From Pantoea sp. alder81 (GTDB taxonomy: Bacteria; Pseudomonadota; Gammaproteobacteria; Enterobacterales; Enterobacteriaceae): a stretch of DNA of 64,000 bases. Location: positions 62,001 through 126,000 of the forward strand of contig NZ_JAIUDA010000004.1 in the NCBI RefSeq assembly GCF_020179835.1, read 5' to 3'. Positions 53,399-62,865 of this stretch are shown here, in pieces. Made by a program: the position numbers and the translations under genes. The notes beneath the pieces were generated by a model. That model was not told the DNA's origin. It worked only from the letters and a program-made list of their open reading frames with translations, and searched no databases. Position 1 is the first letter of the stretch. Each line of letters starts with the position of its first letter.

Positions 53399-54741
53399 TA
53401 GGATCTCCAGTTAAGGGCAGTTTCCACGGCGAGCGACCAGCTGATTAAGCGGGCGTCATCACCATGAACAGAAGCAAGGCTTAGGCCAACCGGTGCACAA
53501 CCGGTTTTATGGCAGGGTAAAGAGAGCGCACAGCCGTCCAGCATGTTGATTACGCTGGTGTTACGCAGCATCAGCGCGTTGACTTCCATGTACTGCTGCG
53601 CATCTTCCAGTGAAGCGATGGTCGGCGCGATACGTGGAACGGTAGGCATCAGTAAGGCGTCAAAGTCGGCCAGTATGCTGTTAACGCGCAGCTGCCACGC
53701 TTTCCGCTGTTGATGAAGTTCATTGGCATCTTGTTCCGTCAACCAACTGCCGCGTTGCACACGCACCAACACTTGAGGATCGTAAGCTTCGGGTTGCGCC
53801 AGTGCGGTTCGTTGATGCCATTGCCATGCCTCGTATGCGGTAATGCCGCCACGCGCATTCATGCTGTTCAACTCATCCAACTCTTCGAGCGGTAGTGCAA
53901 CCAGGGTGGCACCGGCCTGTTCCAGTGCTTCGATGGCATTTTTCCAGGCCTGCGCAACGTCTTCGTCGAGTCCATCCAGCACGCGGGTCTGCGGAATGGC
54001 GAAACGAGCATTGCGCAACTCCACCTGCTGGAGTTGAAGCGGCTGTTCTGCGATGACGCTATCCAGCAGCCAGCAGCTGCGCACGTCATGGGCAATCACA
54101 CCGATACTGTCGAGTGAGGCAGAGAGCGGTAACGTTCCCAACTGATTGATGCGATTCGCGGTGGGTTTAAAGCCAGTCAAGCCGCACAGCGCAGCAGGAA
54201 TACGCACCGAACCGCCCGTGTCAGTGCCAATGGCGCCAAGACACATGCCATCGGCGACGGCGACAGCTGCACCTGAGGAAGAACCGCCTGGAATGCGTTT
54301 TTCTGCGCGCTGCCATGGATTGCCTGGGGTGCCGTAATGCGGATTGATGCCCAACCCGGAGAAGGCGAACTCCGTCATATTGGTTTTACCCACAATCGCG
54401 GCGCCTGCTTGAATTAGGCGATCGACTACGCTGGCATTCGCTGCCGCCGGTTTTGCATTTAGCAGCAAATGTGAGCCCGCCGTGGTGGGCTCGCCTTGCA
54501 CATCAAACAGGTCTTTGATACTCACGGGTAGCCCATCAATGACACTCAGGGGCTGTTGGGTTCTCCAGCGCTCGCCTGCCGCGATGGCTTGCTGCGTGGC
54601 CGGTGCGGCATAGTGTGTGGTGAAAACCAGTTCCCCTTCCTTTGCCGGATCCTGCGCCGCGTGCAATGCCGATTCAGTGAAAGCCTCAGGAGACGCATTT
54701 CCTGCCTGAAGCTGCTGACTAACTTCCCAGAGTGTGGTCAT
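53398..54741 (-). CDS. Amidase (amidase-signature family)
   Basis: A 447-residue Ser-cisSer-Lys hydrolase: Lys in SIKDLFDV (near 74), cis-Ser in GGSSSGAAVAVA and nucleophile Ser in GTDTGGSVRIP. The ATG at 54741 has AAGGAG seven bases upstream; 54747 is too near. It hydrolyses an amide to a carboxylate and ammonia; malonamate is a possible substrate because mdc remnants adjoin, but this is only inference. Confidence 0.9.
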   Translation of the reverse strand: MTTLWEVSQQLQAGNASPEAFTESALHAAQDPAKEGELVFTTHYAAPATQQAIAAGERWRTQQPLSVIDGLPVSIKDLFDVQGEPTTAGSHLLLNAKPAAANASVVDRLIQAGAAIVGKTNMTEFAFSGLGINPHYGTPGNPWQRAEKRIPGGSSSGAAVAVADGMCLGAIGTDTGGSVRIPAALCGLTGFKPTANRINQLGTLPLSASLDSIGVIAHDVRSCWLLDSVIAEQPLQLQQVELRNARFAIPQTRVLDGLDEDVAQAWKNAIEALEQAGATLVALPLEELDELNSMNARGGITAYEAWQWHQRTALAQPEAYDPQVLVRVQRGSWLTEQDANELHQQRKAWQLRVNSILADFDALLMPTVPRIAPTIASLEDAQQYMEVNALMLRNTSVINMLDGCALSLPCHKTGCAPVGLSLASVHGDDARLISWSLAVETALNWRS

Positions 54742-54752
54742 GAGCATGCTCC

Positions 54753-55433
54753 TTAAGCGACCACTGGCAACGCGCCAGTGCAGTAAGCGTGTTCAAGCGT
54801 GCGATTCAGGCGCGGGTCGTACAGCGCCATGCGAAATTCGCTGGAAGGTCGAATACCGCCAATCGCACCCAGCGTGCCGCAGGACATTGCCAATCCTTCT
54901 TGTGCGGTGTTGCCGTTCAGATAGCGGGCCAGCAGATCTTGCGGCGTGAGTAACGAGGCCAGTGAGCCCTGCTGATACACCACCCATTTGCCCTGCTCTT
55001 TAATCCACGAGGTGAGTTCCAGCACATCCCAATGTTCAACCACTTCGCTCATTCGCCAGGCTTTGCTGGCAACCGGTTTGATACAGGCCTGTTTGGAGAG
55101 GGCGACGCTGAAGGTTTCCAGATAACGGTCGGTGTGATCAGAAGTCAGCGACACCCACCACTCGCCGCGATGAAAGAACACGAAGGGTTCTGCTTCACCT
55201 GAGGTTTCATTGCCGACCACCTCAAGCAGTGGCTGCTGGCTCAGTTGATTGGTCGCGACGCGATAAAACAGCGGCACTGCACCGGGAGCGGGCACGCCTA
55301 GCGCCTCCAGCTCCCTGATATGGTGCAACACCGCATCCGCATCACGTCCGGCCCAACCCGCGATAATAAAATGGGAAACTTCGACATCGAGCGTGGTAGC
55401 GGCTTCATCGCCTGTTGTGAACTGAAGGTGCAT
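54753..55433 (-). CDS. DUF2848-family protein
   Basis: A 226-residue protein with the DUF2848 pattern (IAGWAGRDADAVLHHIRELEALG, VPAPGAVPLFYRVA, and VALSKQACIKPVASKAW). The ATG at 55433 follows GGAG. The fold is that of fumarylacetoacetate hydrolase-like proteins in related families; the reaction is unknown. First gene of the operon, divergent from the GntR regulator. Confidence 0.85.
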   Translation of the reverse strand: MHLQFTTGDEAATTLDVEVSHFIIAGWAGRDADAVLHHIRELEALGVPAPGAVPLFYRVATNQLSQQPLLEVVGNETSGEAEPFVFFHRGEWWVSLTSDHTDRYLETFSVALSKQACIKPVASKAWRMSEVVEHWDVLELTSWIKEQGKWVVYQQGSLASLLTPQDLLARYLNGNTAQEGLAMSCGTLGAIGGIRPSSEFRMALYDPRLNRTLEHAYCTGALPVVA

Positions 55434-55460
55434 GTGATGATCTCCATTTGAAAAAACACT

Positions 55461-55472
55461 GTGAAATTTCAC
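55461..55472. promoter_or_regulatory. GntR operator candidate
   Basis: GTGAAATTTCAC is a perfect 12-bp palindrome in the 114-bp gap between the divergent GntR gene and amidase operon, within a longer TTGAAA...TTTCAA symmetric region. Confidence 0.6.
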
Positions 55473-55547
55473 TGTGATTTCAAACTAGCGATTTTCATGC
55501 CAGATTTTTGTGTAATATGTCTCATAGGCAAAAAAAGGAACGTCGTG

Positions 55548-56222
55548 ATGAGTGAGTCAGTTACTGAAAATGTGAACCCAGCCAGCAGGGAAAAAAGTCT
55601 TTCTTTGAATGAACAGGCTTATCTGGCGTTCAGGCACAAGCTCATCACCCTGCGCTACAAGCCGGGGGAATATTTAAATACCGCGCAGGTGATGGATGAT
55701 TTGGCCATGGGCCGAACGCCGATCAATCAAGCGATTCATCGGCTGGCCACTGAAGGGTTGTTGCAGATTATCCCGCGTAAAGGCGTGATGGTGGCCCCCC
55801 TGTCGATTGATGATGCGCTGGAGTTAATTGAGGTGCGACTGGTCAACGAAACCCTGTGCGTCGAGTTGGCCAGCCAGAAAGTGATCGATTCACACCTTCA
55901 ACAGCTACGCGAACTGAACCAGCAAATCGCTCAGGCGAGCAAGTCACGCAGTCGTGAACAGATGATGCTGCTGGATCGTGAGTTTCACCAGGCGTTGGCC
56001 GATATCGCCGGAAACAGCCGGCTTTCAGATATTCTTAGCGTGATCCATGCGCAGGCACAGCGTTTCTGGGCTACAACGCTGTCTAACGTTGTCCATATGG
56101 ATGAAGTGATTGCGGAACATGATGAGATTATTGAGGCGCTGGAGTCTGGGGATAAGCAACGCGCGGCCGATGCGGCCCGTGCTCATATTTTCTCGTTTAA
56201 ACGCGCCCTACTTTCGACCTGA
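55548..56222 (+). CDS. GntR-family transcriptional regulator (FCD type)
   Basis: A 224-residue regulator: N-terminal winged HTH (AYLAFRHKLITLRYKPGEYL, MGRTPINQAIHRLATEGLL) and C-terminal FCD helical domain with metal/ligand His residues (EFHQALADIAGNSRL). ATG 55548 after AAAGGAACG. Divergent from DUF2848, so it most likely represses the amidase operon and responds to its substrate. Confidence 0.9.
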   Translation: MSESVTENVNPASREKSLSLNEQAYLAFRHKLITLRYKPGEYLNTAQVMDDLAMGRTPINQAIHRLATEGLLQIIPRKGVMVAPLSIDDALELIEVRLVNETLCVELASQKVIDSHLQQLRELNQQIAQASKSRSREQMMLLDREFHQALADIAGNSRLSDILSVIHAQAQRFWATTLSNVVHMDEVIAEHDEIIEALESGDKQRAADAARAHIFSFKRALLST

Positions 56223-56448
56223 TGTCTCCCGCAGTTTTCCACCCTGCCGCTTATATTTTGCGAGTAACCCAGCAACCGGATTTCGGCGACTGGGCGATGA
56301 AATGTTTGCTGATGATCCTAACGGCGACTTGAAATTCTTCTGCTGTAAAAGCGCTTTTTCTTTTTACCACGAACTATGGCGTAAATTGAAAATGCCAACA
56401 CGATGCATAATATAAAAACCAAAACCAGTTGTGACATGACCAGCCTTA

Positions 56449-57009
56449 TTATTGCTTACAGACAATCCCTTTAGCGATATAGATCAGTGCACGCTCAGAG
56501 AATGAACTCCGAATATGCAGTCGCCTTTTGCAATAGGAAAAGTTGTTCTTTATTGTTGAGTAACTTCTGTTCATTAGCGTCGCAATGTCGGCGATATCCA
56601 CGCCTAACGATTTCATATAGATGATTTGCAAGCTCTGCAACGATAATCTGACGGGCCGATTTTCATGCAAAATTACCGCGCTCATGACGTAGCACAAGAG
56701 TGCATCTGCCGCTGACCTTAATGAAACGAAATGAATTCGTGAATACACCTCATAGTTGTCTCTGTCCTGGGTAAGGACGAAAATATAGGCTTTTTCACCG
56801 TGTCTTTTTCGCAACGCAAACACATCACTTATTCTTGCTTCTAAGGACATGGAACAGGCATTGACGATAATAATGGTACTGTCGGTGGGTTGCTGTGGAA
56901 ATCTCTCACGCATCAGGGCTGAAATACCGGCTACGGTATATTGGCAATCTGAATACAGCACGAGCGACGTCGTTCCCAGATTAAGTACCCTGGCGTTAGT
57001 AAGTGGCAT
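56449..57009 (-). CDS. LuxR-type HTH regulator
   Basis: A 186-residue protein with a C-terminal LuxR helix-turn-helix (LSLQSLQIIYMKSLGVDIAD IATLMNRSYSTIKNNFSYCK, split). The N-terminal half resembles the degenerate receiver regions of RcsA/BglJ-like regulators (no acidic phosphorylation pocket). The sequence is AT-rich and may be acquired. TTG 57033 could be an earlier start; ATG 57009 is preferred. Function unknown. Confidence 0.7.
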   Translation of the reverse strand: MPLTNARVLNLGTTSLVLYSDCQYTVAGISALMRERFPQQPTDSTIIIVNACSMSLEARISDVFALRKRHGEKAYIFVLTQDRDNYEVYSRIHFVSLRSAADALLCYVMSAVILHENRPVRLSLQSLQIIYMKSLGVDIADIATLMNRSYSTIKNNFSYCKRRLHIRSSFSERALIYIAKGIVCKQ

Positions 57010-57335
57010 GCGAATACCCACGCAATGTTGCAATTAATTAGGTTTTTTCTGATTTACATTGGACTTAAGTCTCAAAAAAATCATACACCTTTCATATCAT
57101 GCCGCGCAGGGTTATTTCATTTTGCTTGCGAGTTCTTTGCGAAATACTTACTCACCACCAATGATACAAGTCATTTAGGGTTTCAATATTCAAATAATTG
57201 GGGTTTTAAGGGGGCAAAACTTCGATAATTTTGAATGCAGTGAGTTTGGTACGCCAGTATGAATGAACTTTATGTGCCACTCTATAATGTTGTTTACGGG
57301 AGCCAGAGTTGCGCTGCCCGTGGCAGCGCACCCTT
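57010..57335. other. AT-rich intergenic region
   Basis: No gene or strong structure was seen between the LuxR-type gene and the MFS carrier. It probably holds the promoter of the LuxR-type gene. Confidence 0.5.
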
Positions 57336-58646
57336 TCACTTCACACTCATCAACCGGTCATCCGTCCCTGATTCACGCGGGGCTGGTGGATTAATATCGC
57401 AGTTACGCGGCAGCAGTGCCGTAATAATCCCGGCCACCACCAGCGAACCTGCCAGCCAGCACACCGCCACATTCTGCCCGTATAACATTGTCATAATACC
57501 GACCAGATAAGGCCCGCAGAATCCGCCCAGATTGCCGAGTCCGTTAATCACGCCACGCGCACTGCCCGCCACTTCAGGTGCAGCAATGCGGCCGGGAATC
57601 GACCAGAACGGGCTGGTCGCCGCCTTCAGGAAGAATCCGCACACCACCAGAGCGATATAGGATGCGACGATATTGCTGTGCAACACCACTGAAGCCAGCA
57701 AGGCGGCGGCGAAGCAAAACAGCGAGACCATCACCCACAGACGACGCTTGCCGGTGCGATCGCTAAGCCAGGAGATGGCATAGATACCAAAAATAGTGGC
57801 AACAAACGGCAGTGCCGCTAATAAGCCGACCCCTGCCATATTCGTGCCGGTGAGATTTTTCAGGATGCTTGGCAGCCACAGCGTGTAGCCGTAATCGCCC
57901 GTCTGATAGAAGAAGTTCAATGCCACTAGCTTCATCAACCCCGAATTGCGGAATACCGCTTTCAGTGGTGCCTTGCTGACCGGTGCCGCGCGATGATGCA
58001 CGGCACGATCGCGCGCCAGTTCACGTAACAGATACTCTTTTTCACGCGCGGGTAGCCAGCGCGCTTCTTCAGGACGGTCAGCAATCACCAGCCACCATAC
58101 CAGCAGCACCGCCGCAGAGAGCAAGCCTTCGATAATGAACAGCCAGCGCCAGTCGAGCACGTTGATGATGTAGCCAGAGATCGGCGCGGTAAACATGCCA
58201 CCCAGTGGCGCAAACATCATCACGAAGGCGTTGGCACGTCCGAGTTCCTTTTCCGGGAACCAGTTGCTGACCATGGTAAGCACCACCGGCAGCATGCCGC
58301 CTTCGGAGATACCCAGCACAAAGCGCAGCGCCAGCAGTTGGTAGTGATTAGTGACGAAGCCAGTAGCAATTGACACCACCATCCAGGCGATCAGCGACCA
58401 GGCGATAAAACGTTTACCGCTGCCATTCACCGCGATGCGCCCGCCCGGCACCTGTAAGAACAGATAACCAATGAAGAAGATGCCGCTGACCATTCCAGCC
58501 ATCTGACTGGTGATCGCCAGGTCCTGATCCATGCCGCCCGGCAGCGCGAAGCTGATGTTTACGCGATCCATAAACGAGATGATGCAGGTAATCAGAATCG
58601 GGGCAATAACGCGATACCAACGTGTCCCGGGGATTTTCTCGTGCAT
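57336..58646 (-). CDS. MFS transporter, anion:cation symporter (ACS) family
   Basis: A 436-residue 12-helix carrier opening RWYRVIAPILITCIISFMDR VNISFALPGG (split), the ACS family pattern. Relatives transport hexuronates, galactonate, tartrate or pantothenate. It is on the same strand as, but 576 bp from, the membrane dehydrogenase genes. Substrate unknown. Confidence 0.87.
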   Translation of the reverse strand: MHEKIPGTRWYRVIAPILITCIISFMDRVNISFALPGGMDQDLAITSQMAGMVSGIFFIGYLFLQVPGGRIAVNGSGKRFIAWSLIAWMVVSIATGFVTNHYQLLALRFVLGISEGGMLPVVLTMVSNWFPEKELGRANAFVMMFAPLGGMFTAPISGYIINVLDWRWLFIIEGLLSAAVLLVWWLVIADRPEEARWLPAREKEYLLRELARDRAVHHRAAPVSKAPLKAVFRNSGLMKLVALNFFYQTGDYGYTLWLPSILKNLTGTNMAGVGLLAALPFVATIFGIYAISWLSDRTGKRRLWVMVSLFCFAAALLASVVLHSNIVASYIALVVCGFFLKAATSPFWSIPGRIAAPEVAGSARGVINGLGNLGGFCGPYLVGIMTMLYGQNVAVCWLAGSLVVAGIITALLPRNCDINPPAPRESGTDDRLMSVK

Positions 58647-59222
58647 AACGCCCTCTCTCTTTGCGCAACCATGCGTAAGCTCTATGGCTTCTTATTAAAG
58701 AGAGTTTGGTAATAATTATTGCGATCCTAATCACTGGGATGAATGTTAAGAAACTGTGTTACTTACGGCGTGATCGAAGGGGCACATTTTACGGGTTATG
58801 AAGCCATTAAGCGGAGCCATAGGGATTTTAAGCGGGATGATTCATTAAGACTGGTGACTAAAATAGCGGGTGTAACCTGATGCCGTAACATGACATGCAA
58901 CAAGATCGCCATTAATGGTGAAATGCTGGTTAGTTAAGCGATGGGTGATAACGCAGTCTGGGGTCGCATTTGGGCTGCCGGTCCTCGCGCCGCTAACGCG
59001 GTACCTTCACTTTATTCGTCAGCCGGGCGGACGGGCGCAGACGGAACATCCCTGTTCCGCCTGCGCCTTTCGCCAGCATCCATGCTGGCTCTCCTGGCTT
59101 CCTCACTCCGTTCAGCGCTGCGAAATGCCAGCCCAAAAGCGCCCCCAGCCTGCTATTAAGCTTAAGTGCGTACTGTTAATAATAAGGGCATGACGTCTTT
59201 GGTTTTGGTGCCTGATATCATT
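58647..59222. other. Gene-free region with structured element
   Basis: The left part (to about 58950) holds the promoter region of the MFS gene and nothing else recognised. The right part holds the double hairpin listed separately, within a GC-rich 200-bp patch that has no coding pattern. Confidence 0.5.
59034..59089. repeat. Double-hairpin intergenic element
   Basis: First hairpin 59034-59067: GGCGCAG, A, CGGAACA, loop TCCC, TGTTCCG, C, CTGCGCC, a 14-bp stem with one A/C mismatch. Second hairpin 59072-59089: GCCAGCA, loop TCCA, TGCTGGC. Both stems have the same loop start (TCC). It resembles REP/BIME-type interspersed elements. Only one copy is visible in this window. Confidence 0.6.
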
Positions 59223-60617
59223 TTAACTGCGCTTACGGCGCATGATGCGCCACACGACAAACACCACCAGCAACACGATAATCGCGCCAATCATACCCGG
59301 CAGCATCATGGGTTGCAGGCGCGCCAGCAGCGGTGGATGCCCCCCCTTCCGCACCCACGCCACATCACCCGCAGTCACGGTGACCGCGGCATTACCGTAA
59401 TGCGCTAACACGAAGTTGCTGATATCGGCGACCTGCTGATCATTCAGTTTGTCGACATACGACGGCGAACTGAAGCCCGGCATCAACACCTGATGATCAG
59501 CCGTGTCGCGCTGAACACCAAACAAAATGGCAGAGATCAGGTTGTTCGGATTATGCAGTCCTGTTGCCGTGTTGTGGAACAGCGATGGATAAGCCTGATT
59601 GGCACTGCCTGCGCCATCCGGCTGGTGACAGCTGGCGCAGTTGCCGCTGAATAACACGGCACCGTTGTCCAGCGAGTGATTGGCGTTGCTCGGGTTGCGG
59701 CCACGCACGCTATTTTCCACATCATAAGGCGCGCCGTAACTGAATGCGGGTACGGTTTCACCTTCGTCACGAATCGGTGCGGTGCCTTTTAGGTAGGTGG
59801 CAATAGCGTGCAGATCGCTGTCCGGCAGATACTGCAGGCTGTGCTCAACCGCTTCCGCCATACCGCCTGCCGCCTGATTCTTGCCGGGCGCGCGGCCGGT
59901 TTTCAGGTATTGCACCAACTCGTCATCGCTCCAGCCACCAATACCGCTCACCTCATCCGAAGTGATGTTTGGCGCATACCAACTGCCCAGCGGTCCGCCC
60001 GCCAGTGGACGATCCTGCTGCTCCTGCATCATAAATCCGCGCGGCGTATGGCAGGTATTACAGTGTGCCAGTCCGTTCACCAGATAGTTACCGCGATTCC
60101 ACTCCGCGCTTTTGCTGCCATCGTTCTGCCACATCTTGTCGTTGGCGAACATCATGTTCCAGAACCGCATGCTGAAACGCATGTTGAACGGGAACGGCAA
60201 ATCGGTCTGCGGATTGTGCTGCGCTTGCGCTTTCACGCCATGCATCATGTAGTAATAAAGCGCGTGCAGATCGGCATCGGTCATCATGCTGTAGGAGGTA
60301 TAAGGCATCGCCGGATAGAGCTGTGCGCCGTCCGCACGTATGCCGTGACGCACTGCCTCTGAGAACTGCGCTTCGCTATAGTTGCCGATGCCGCTGCTGT
60401 CGGGCGTGATGTTAGTGGCGTAAATAGTGCCCATCGGTGAGGCGATACCGTAGCCGCCGCTGTAGGCGGTTTTGCTGCCTGGTGCAGTGTGGCACGCCTG
60501 GCAGTCAGACGCCGTGGCAACCTGTTCACCTTGTCGTAGCAAATTCACATCCAACGTTTCCGCCTGCGCGCCAAAAGCCATCAGCGCGAATAGGCTACCT
60601 GCAAGCAGCGTTTTCAT
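59223..60617 (-). CDS. Three-haem cytochrome c subunit of a membrane sugar-acid dehydrogenase
   Basis: A 464-residue c-type cytochrome: signal peptide ending AQA-E, haem motifs CQACH (39-43), CNTCH and CASCH, and a C-terminal membrane anchor IIVLLVVFVVWRIM. It accepts electrons from the FAD subunit and passes them to quinone at the periplasmic face, as in gluconate 2-dehydrogenase. Overlaps the FAD-subunit gene by 4 bp. Confidence 0.9.
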   Translation of the reverse strand: MKTLLAGSLFALMAFGAQAETLDVNLLRQGEQVATASDCQACHTAPGSKTAYSGGYGIASPMGTIYATNITPDSSGIGNYSEAQFSEAVRHGIRADGAQLYPAMPYTSYSMMTDADLHALYYYMMHGVKAQAQHNPQTDLPFPFNMRFSMRFWNMMFANDKMWQNDGSKSAEWNRGNYLVNGLAHCNTCHTPRGFMMQEQQDRPLAGGPLGSWYAPNITSDEVSGIGGWSDDELVQYLKTGRAPGKNQAAGGMAEAVEHSLQYLPDSDLHAIATYLKGTAPIRDEGETVPAFSYGAPYDVENSVRGRNPSNANHSLDNGAVLFSGNCASCHQPDGAGSANQAYPSLFHNTATGLHNPNNLISAILFGVQRDTADHQVLMPGFSSPSYVDKLNDQQVADISNFVLAHYGNAAVTVTAGDVAWVRKGGHPPLLARLQPMMLPGMIGAIIVLLVVFVVWRIMRRKRS

Positions 60618-62269
60618 GCGAACTCCTTCATGCGCAGGCTGATGTCATGTGCCGCTTTCAGACCGAGCGCCGCCATGGTCAGCGTACTGTTAACCACGCT
60701 GGCGGAAGGGATCGCGCCACCGCCCGGCAACCACAGGTTTTCATGATCAAAGGCACGGCAGTTGCCATTAACAACCGCATCTTTGCCGCTTTTGCCCATG
60801 ATCACGCCGCCCATGATGTGGTTGTTGGCGTTCAGGCCTTTGCTGATAGCGAACTCTTTGCCGTTAAACAGCTTACCGATTTTCTCCAACTGCTCATGCG
60901 ACACTTCCGCGCCCTTACGCACGTAATCGCCCACGTCGTAATAGATATCCGGGCATGCCAGTCCGTGTGGATCTTTGCGGGTTTTGCTCAGGGTGAGACG
61001 GTTTTCCGGATCCGGTAACGGTTCGAGGCTGATGGAGATATCGACGCTGTGCACTGAGCGATAACGAATCTCCTCATCCAGCACTTTGCCGACCAGCCCC
61101 TTTTTCAGCGCCTGTTGTGTGGCTGCCACTACGCGCGAGATATTGTTTAAAATCATTTTGTTGGCCGAGTAATCACGACGGAACTCGCCATCACGATAGC
61201 CCACCATACAGCTGCTCTGCGCCGGTCCGCGTCCCAGCCACACCGGTTCTTCGGTAAGGAACGAGCAGTGGAAACCGGAGTGATCCATCATGTTACGGCC
61301 GACCATATCGGAACCGTTAGCGATGCCGTTCGGATTGCCCCCATTAGCCGCCAGCAGCAGCAAGCGCGGGGTTTCAATGCCGTTACAGGCCAGTGCGAAG
61401 GCTTTACCGCTGGCTTTGTGCGAGGCGCCAGAGGCATCTTTCCAGTGCACGGCGGTGATGCGGTTATTGCCGTCGGTATCGATTTTGTAAACCACCGCTT
61501 CGGCCAGCACCACTGCGCCATTACGCTCGGCGCGTTCGATGTGGTGGATACCGTTATACATCGCGCCAATTGGGCAGATCGGTTGGCAGTTGTTGTTGCC
61601 ACAACAGGTAGGACGCCCCTCCCACGGACGCGTGCTGCGCCCCTGGGGGATCGGCACCAGGTTGTAACCGTGCGGATTCACCACGCTGGCGAAGTAATTA
61701 TCCCCGTGAGCAAACGGCACCATATCCATCGGATACGGTTGGCTGCGTTCGACCGGCGACTGCATGTGTGGATCGTTCGGCCCCGCCACGCCAATCTCGT
61801 TTTCGGCACGGCAATACCACGGCTCCAGCTCGTCATAACTGATTGGCCAGTCACGTCCCACGCCGTATTTTGACTCCATTACAAAATCGCTCGGGTGATG
61901 ACGCCAGCACGATGCCGCCCAGTGCCAGGTGGTGCCGCCGACCGTGCGCAGATAACCCTGCTGGAAGCTGGATGCGTTAGGACCCGTGACGTTGACATAG
62001 TTGTTCGGCGGGAAATAGAGCGGCGCGGGCGCAAATTTGGACTGCGGATACAGCCCCTGAAAATCTGAACCTGCGCGATTCGCAAATGGCATATTGCGCC
62101 AGTTTTCGACCGCCTGTGCGCGATCAATACGTAAACCTGCTTCCAGTACCAGCACCGAGTAGCCCTGACTGACGAGTTCGTTCGCCATCAATCCACCGAC
62201 CACACCTGAGCCCACAATCACAATGTCTGCGGAGGCATCACCCTGCGCAGTAAAAGTTGGTTTTTTCAT
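60614..62269 (-). CDS. FAD-binding GMC-type dehydrogenase subunit
   Basis: A 551-residue GMC oxidoreductase: FAD motif GSGVVGGLMANELVSQGYSV near 22-41 and the C-terminal NHIMGGVIMG region with His. It oxidises a sugar acid such as gluconate in the periplasm. With subunit 3 upstream and the cytochrome downstream it forms the known three-subunit flavoprotein-cytochrome c complex. Exported with its Tat-bearing partner, as it has no signal itself. Confidence 0.9.
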   Translation of the reverse strand: MKKPTFTAQGDASADIVIVGSGVVGGLMANELVSQGYSVLVLEAGLRIDRAQAVENWRNMPFANRAGSDFQGLYPQSKFAPAPLYFPPNNYVNVTGPNASSFQQGYLRTVGGTTWHWAASCWRHHPSDFVMESKYGVGRDWPISYDELEPWYCRAENEIGVAGPNDPHMQSPVERSQPYPMDMVPFAHGDNYFASVVNPHGYNLVPIPQGRSTRPWEGRPTCCGNNNCQPICPIGAMYNGIHHIERAERNGAVVLAEAVVYKIDTDGNNRITAVHWKDASGASHKASGKAFALACNGIETPRLLLLAANGGNPNGIANGSDMVGRNMMDHSGFHCSFLTEEPVWLGRGPAQSSCMVGYRDGEFRRDYSANKMILNNISRVVAATQQALKKGLVGKVLDEEIRYRSVHSVDISISLEPLPDPENRLTLSKTRKDPHGLACPDIYYDVGDYVRKGAEVSHEQLEKIGKLFNGKEFAISKGLNANNHIMGGVIMGKSGKDAVVNGNCRAFDHENLWLPGGGAIPSASVVNSTLTMAALGLKAAHDISLRMKEFA

Positions 62270-62298
62270 GATTTTTTCATCGTTTTAGTTATCGGAAA

Positions 62299-62865
62299 TT
62301 ACAGCTGTTCGAGATGACCGTCGAGCTCATCCGGCACCGGAGCCGTCCACCAAATTGGGCCGTTGCCGCAGTACGTCGGCACCACCAAACCATCGCTAAC
62401 CGTCTGGTACATCAGCGCCTGTTTGTAAGCCACCAGCGTGCCGTGGTAGTCATCCCCGACCGTGCCGGTGTACCAGGCTGTGACGATTTGATAGAGGAAA
62501 TCATGCAGCCCGGCGCTGCTGGCTTTAGCCAGGAAATCCTGGGCGGTAATTTTTGGCGTTATCAGCGCATCGAGTTGCGCAACACGTGCCACAAATTGCG
62601 CGTCACGCTGCGCCAGAACCTCGTAAAAGCGGGCGGCAAGTGCTACATCCAGATGCTTATGCTCGGTGATTGCCTGCGAGATGCGAACAAACTGTTTCAC
62701 TGCGTCGCTGGCGTGAATCACGCTGGCCGCAAACGCCCGCCCCGGCAGGGCTGCGACCGCGCCAGTGACGGTTAATCCGAGTGTGGCGAGCAGGAATTCC
62801 CTGCGAGTGGAACCGGTTCCATTTTTAGATGCAGAAACGGTTTCGGGTGCAAAATGTCGTTTCAT
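62299..62865 (-). CDS. Gluconate 2-dehydrogenase subunit 3-type protein (Tat-exported)
   Basis: A 188-residue small subunit with a twin-arginine signal (STRREFLLATLGLTV near 18-32) that probably carries the FAD subunit across the membrane. Pattern FVRISQAITEHKHLDVALAARFYE and YTGTVGDDYHGTLVAYKQALMY is typical. ATG 62865 (AGGTAA upstream); the upstream frame to 62904 is rejected. First gene of the operon. Confidence 0.88.
   Translation of the reverse strand: MKRHFAPETVSASKNGTGSTRREFLLATLGLTVTGAVAALPGRAFAASVIHASDAVKQFVRISQAITEHKHLDVALAARFYEVLAQRDAQFVARVAQLDALITPKITAQDFLAKASSAGLHDFLYQIVTAWYTGTVGDDYHGTLVAYKQALMYQTVSDGLVVPTYCGNGPIWWTAPVPDELDGHLEQL

Noticed and set aside
58915..59193. Plus-strand ORFs across the double hairpin
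   Set aside because: Pro/Cys/Arg-rich translation of inverted repeats; no start signal.
59808..60362. Long plus-strand frame opposite the cytochrome gene
   Set aside because: Antisense shadow of haem-domain codons; no supported start.
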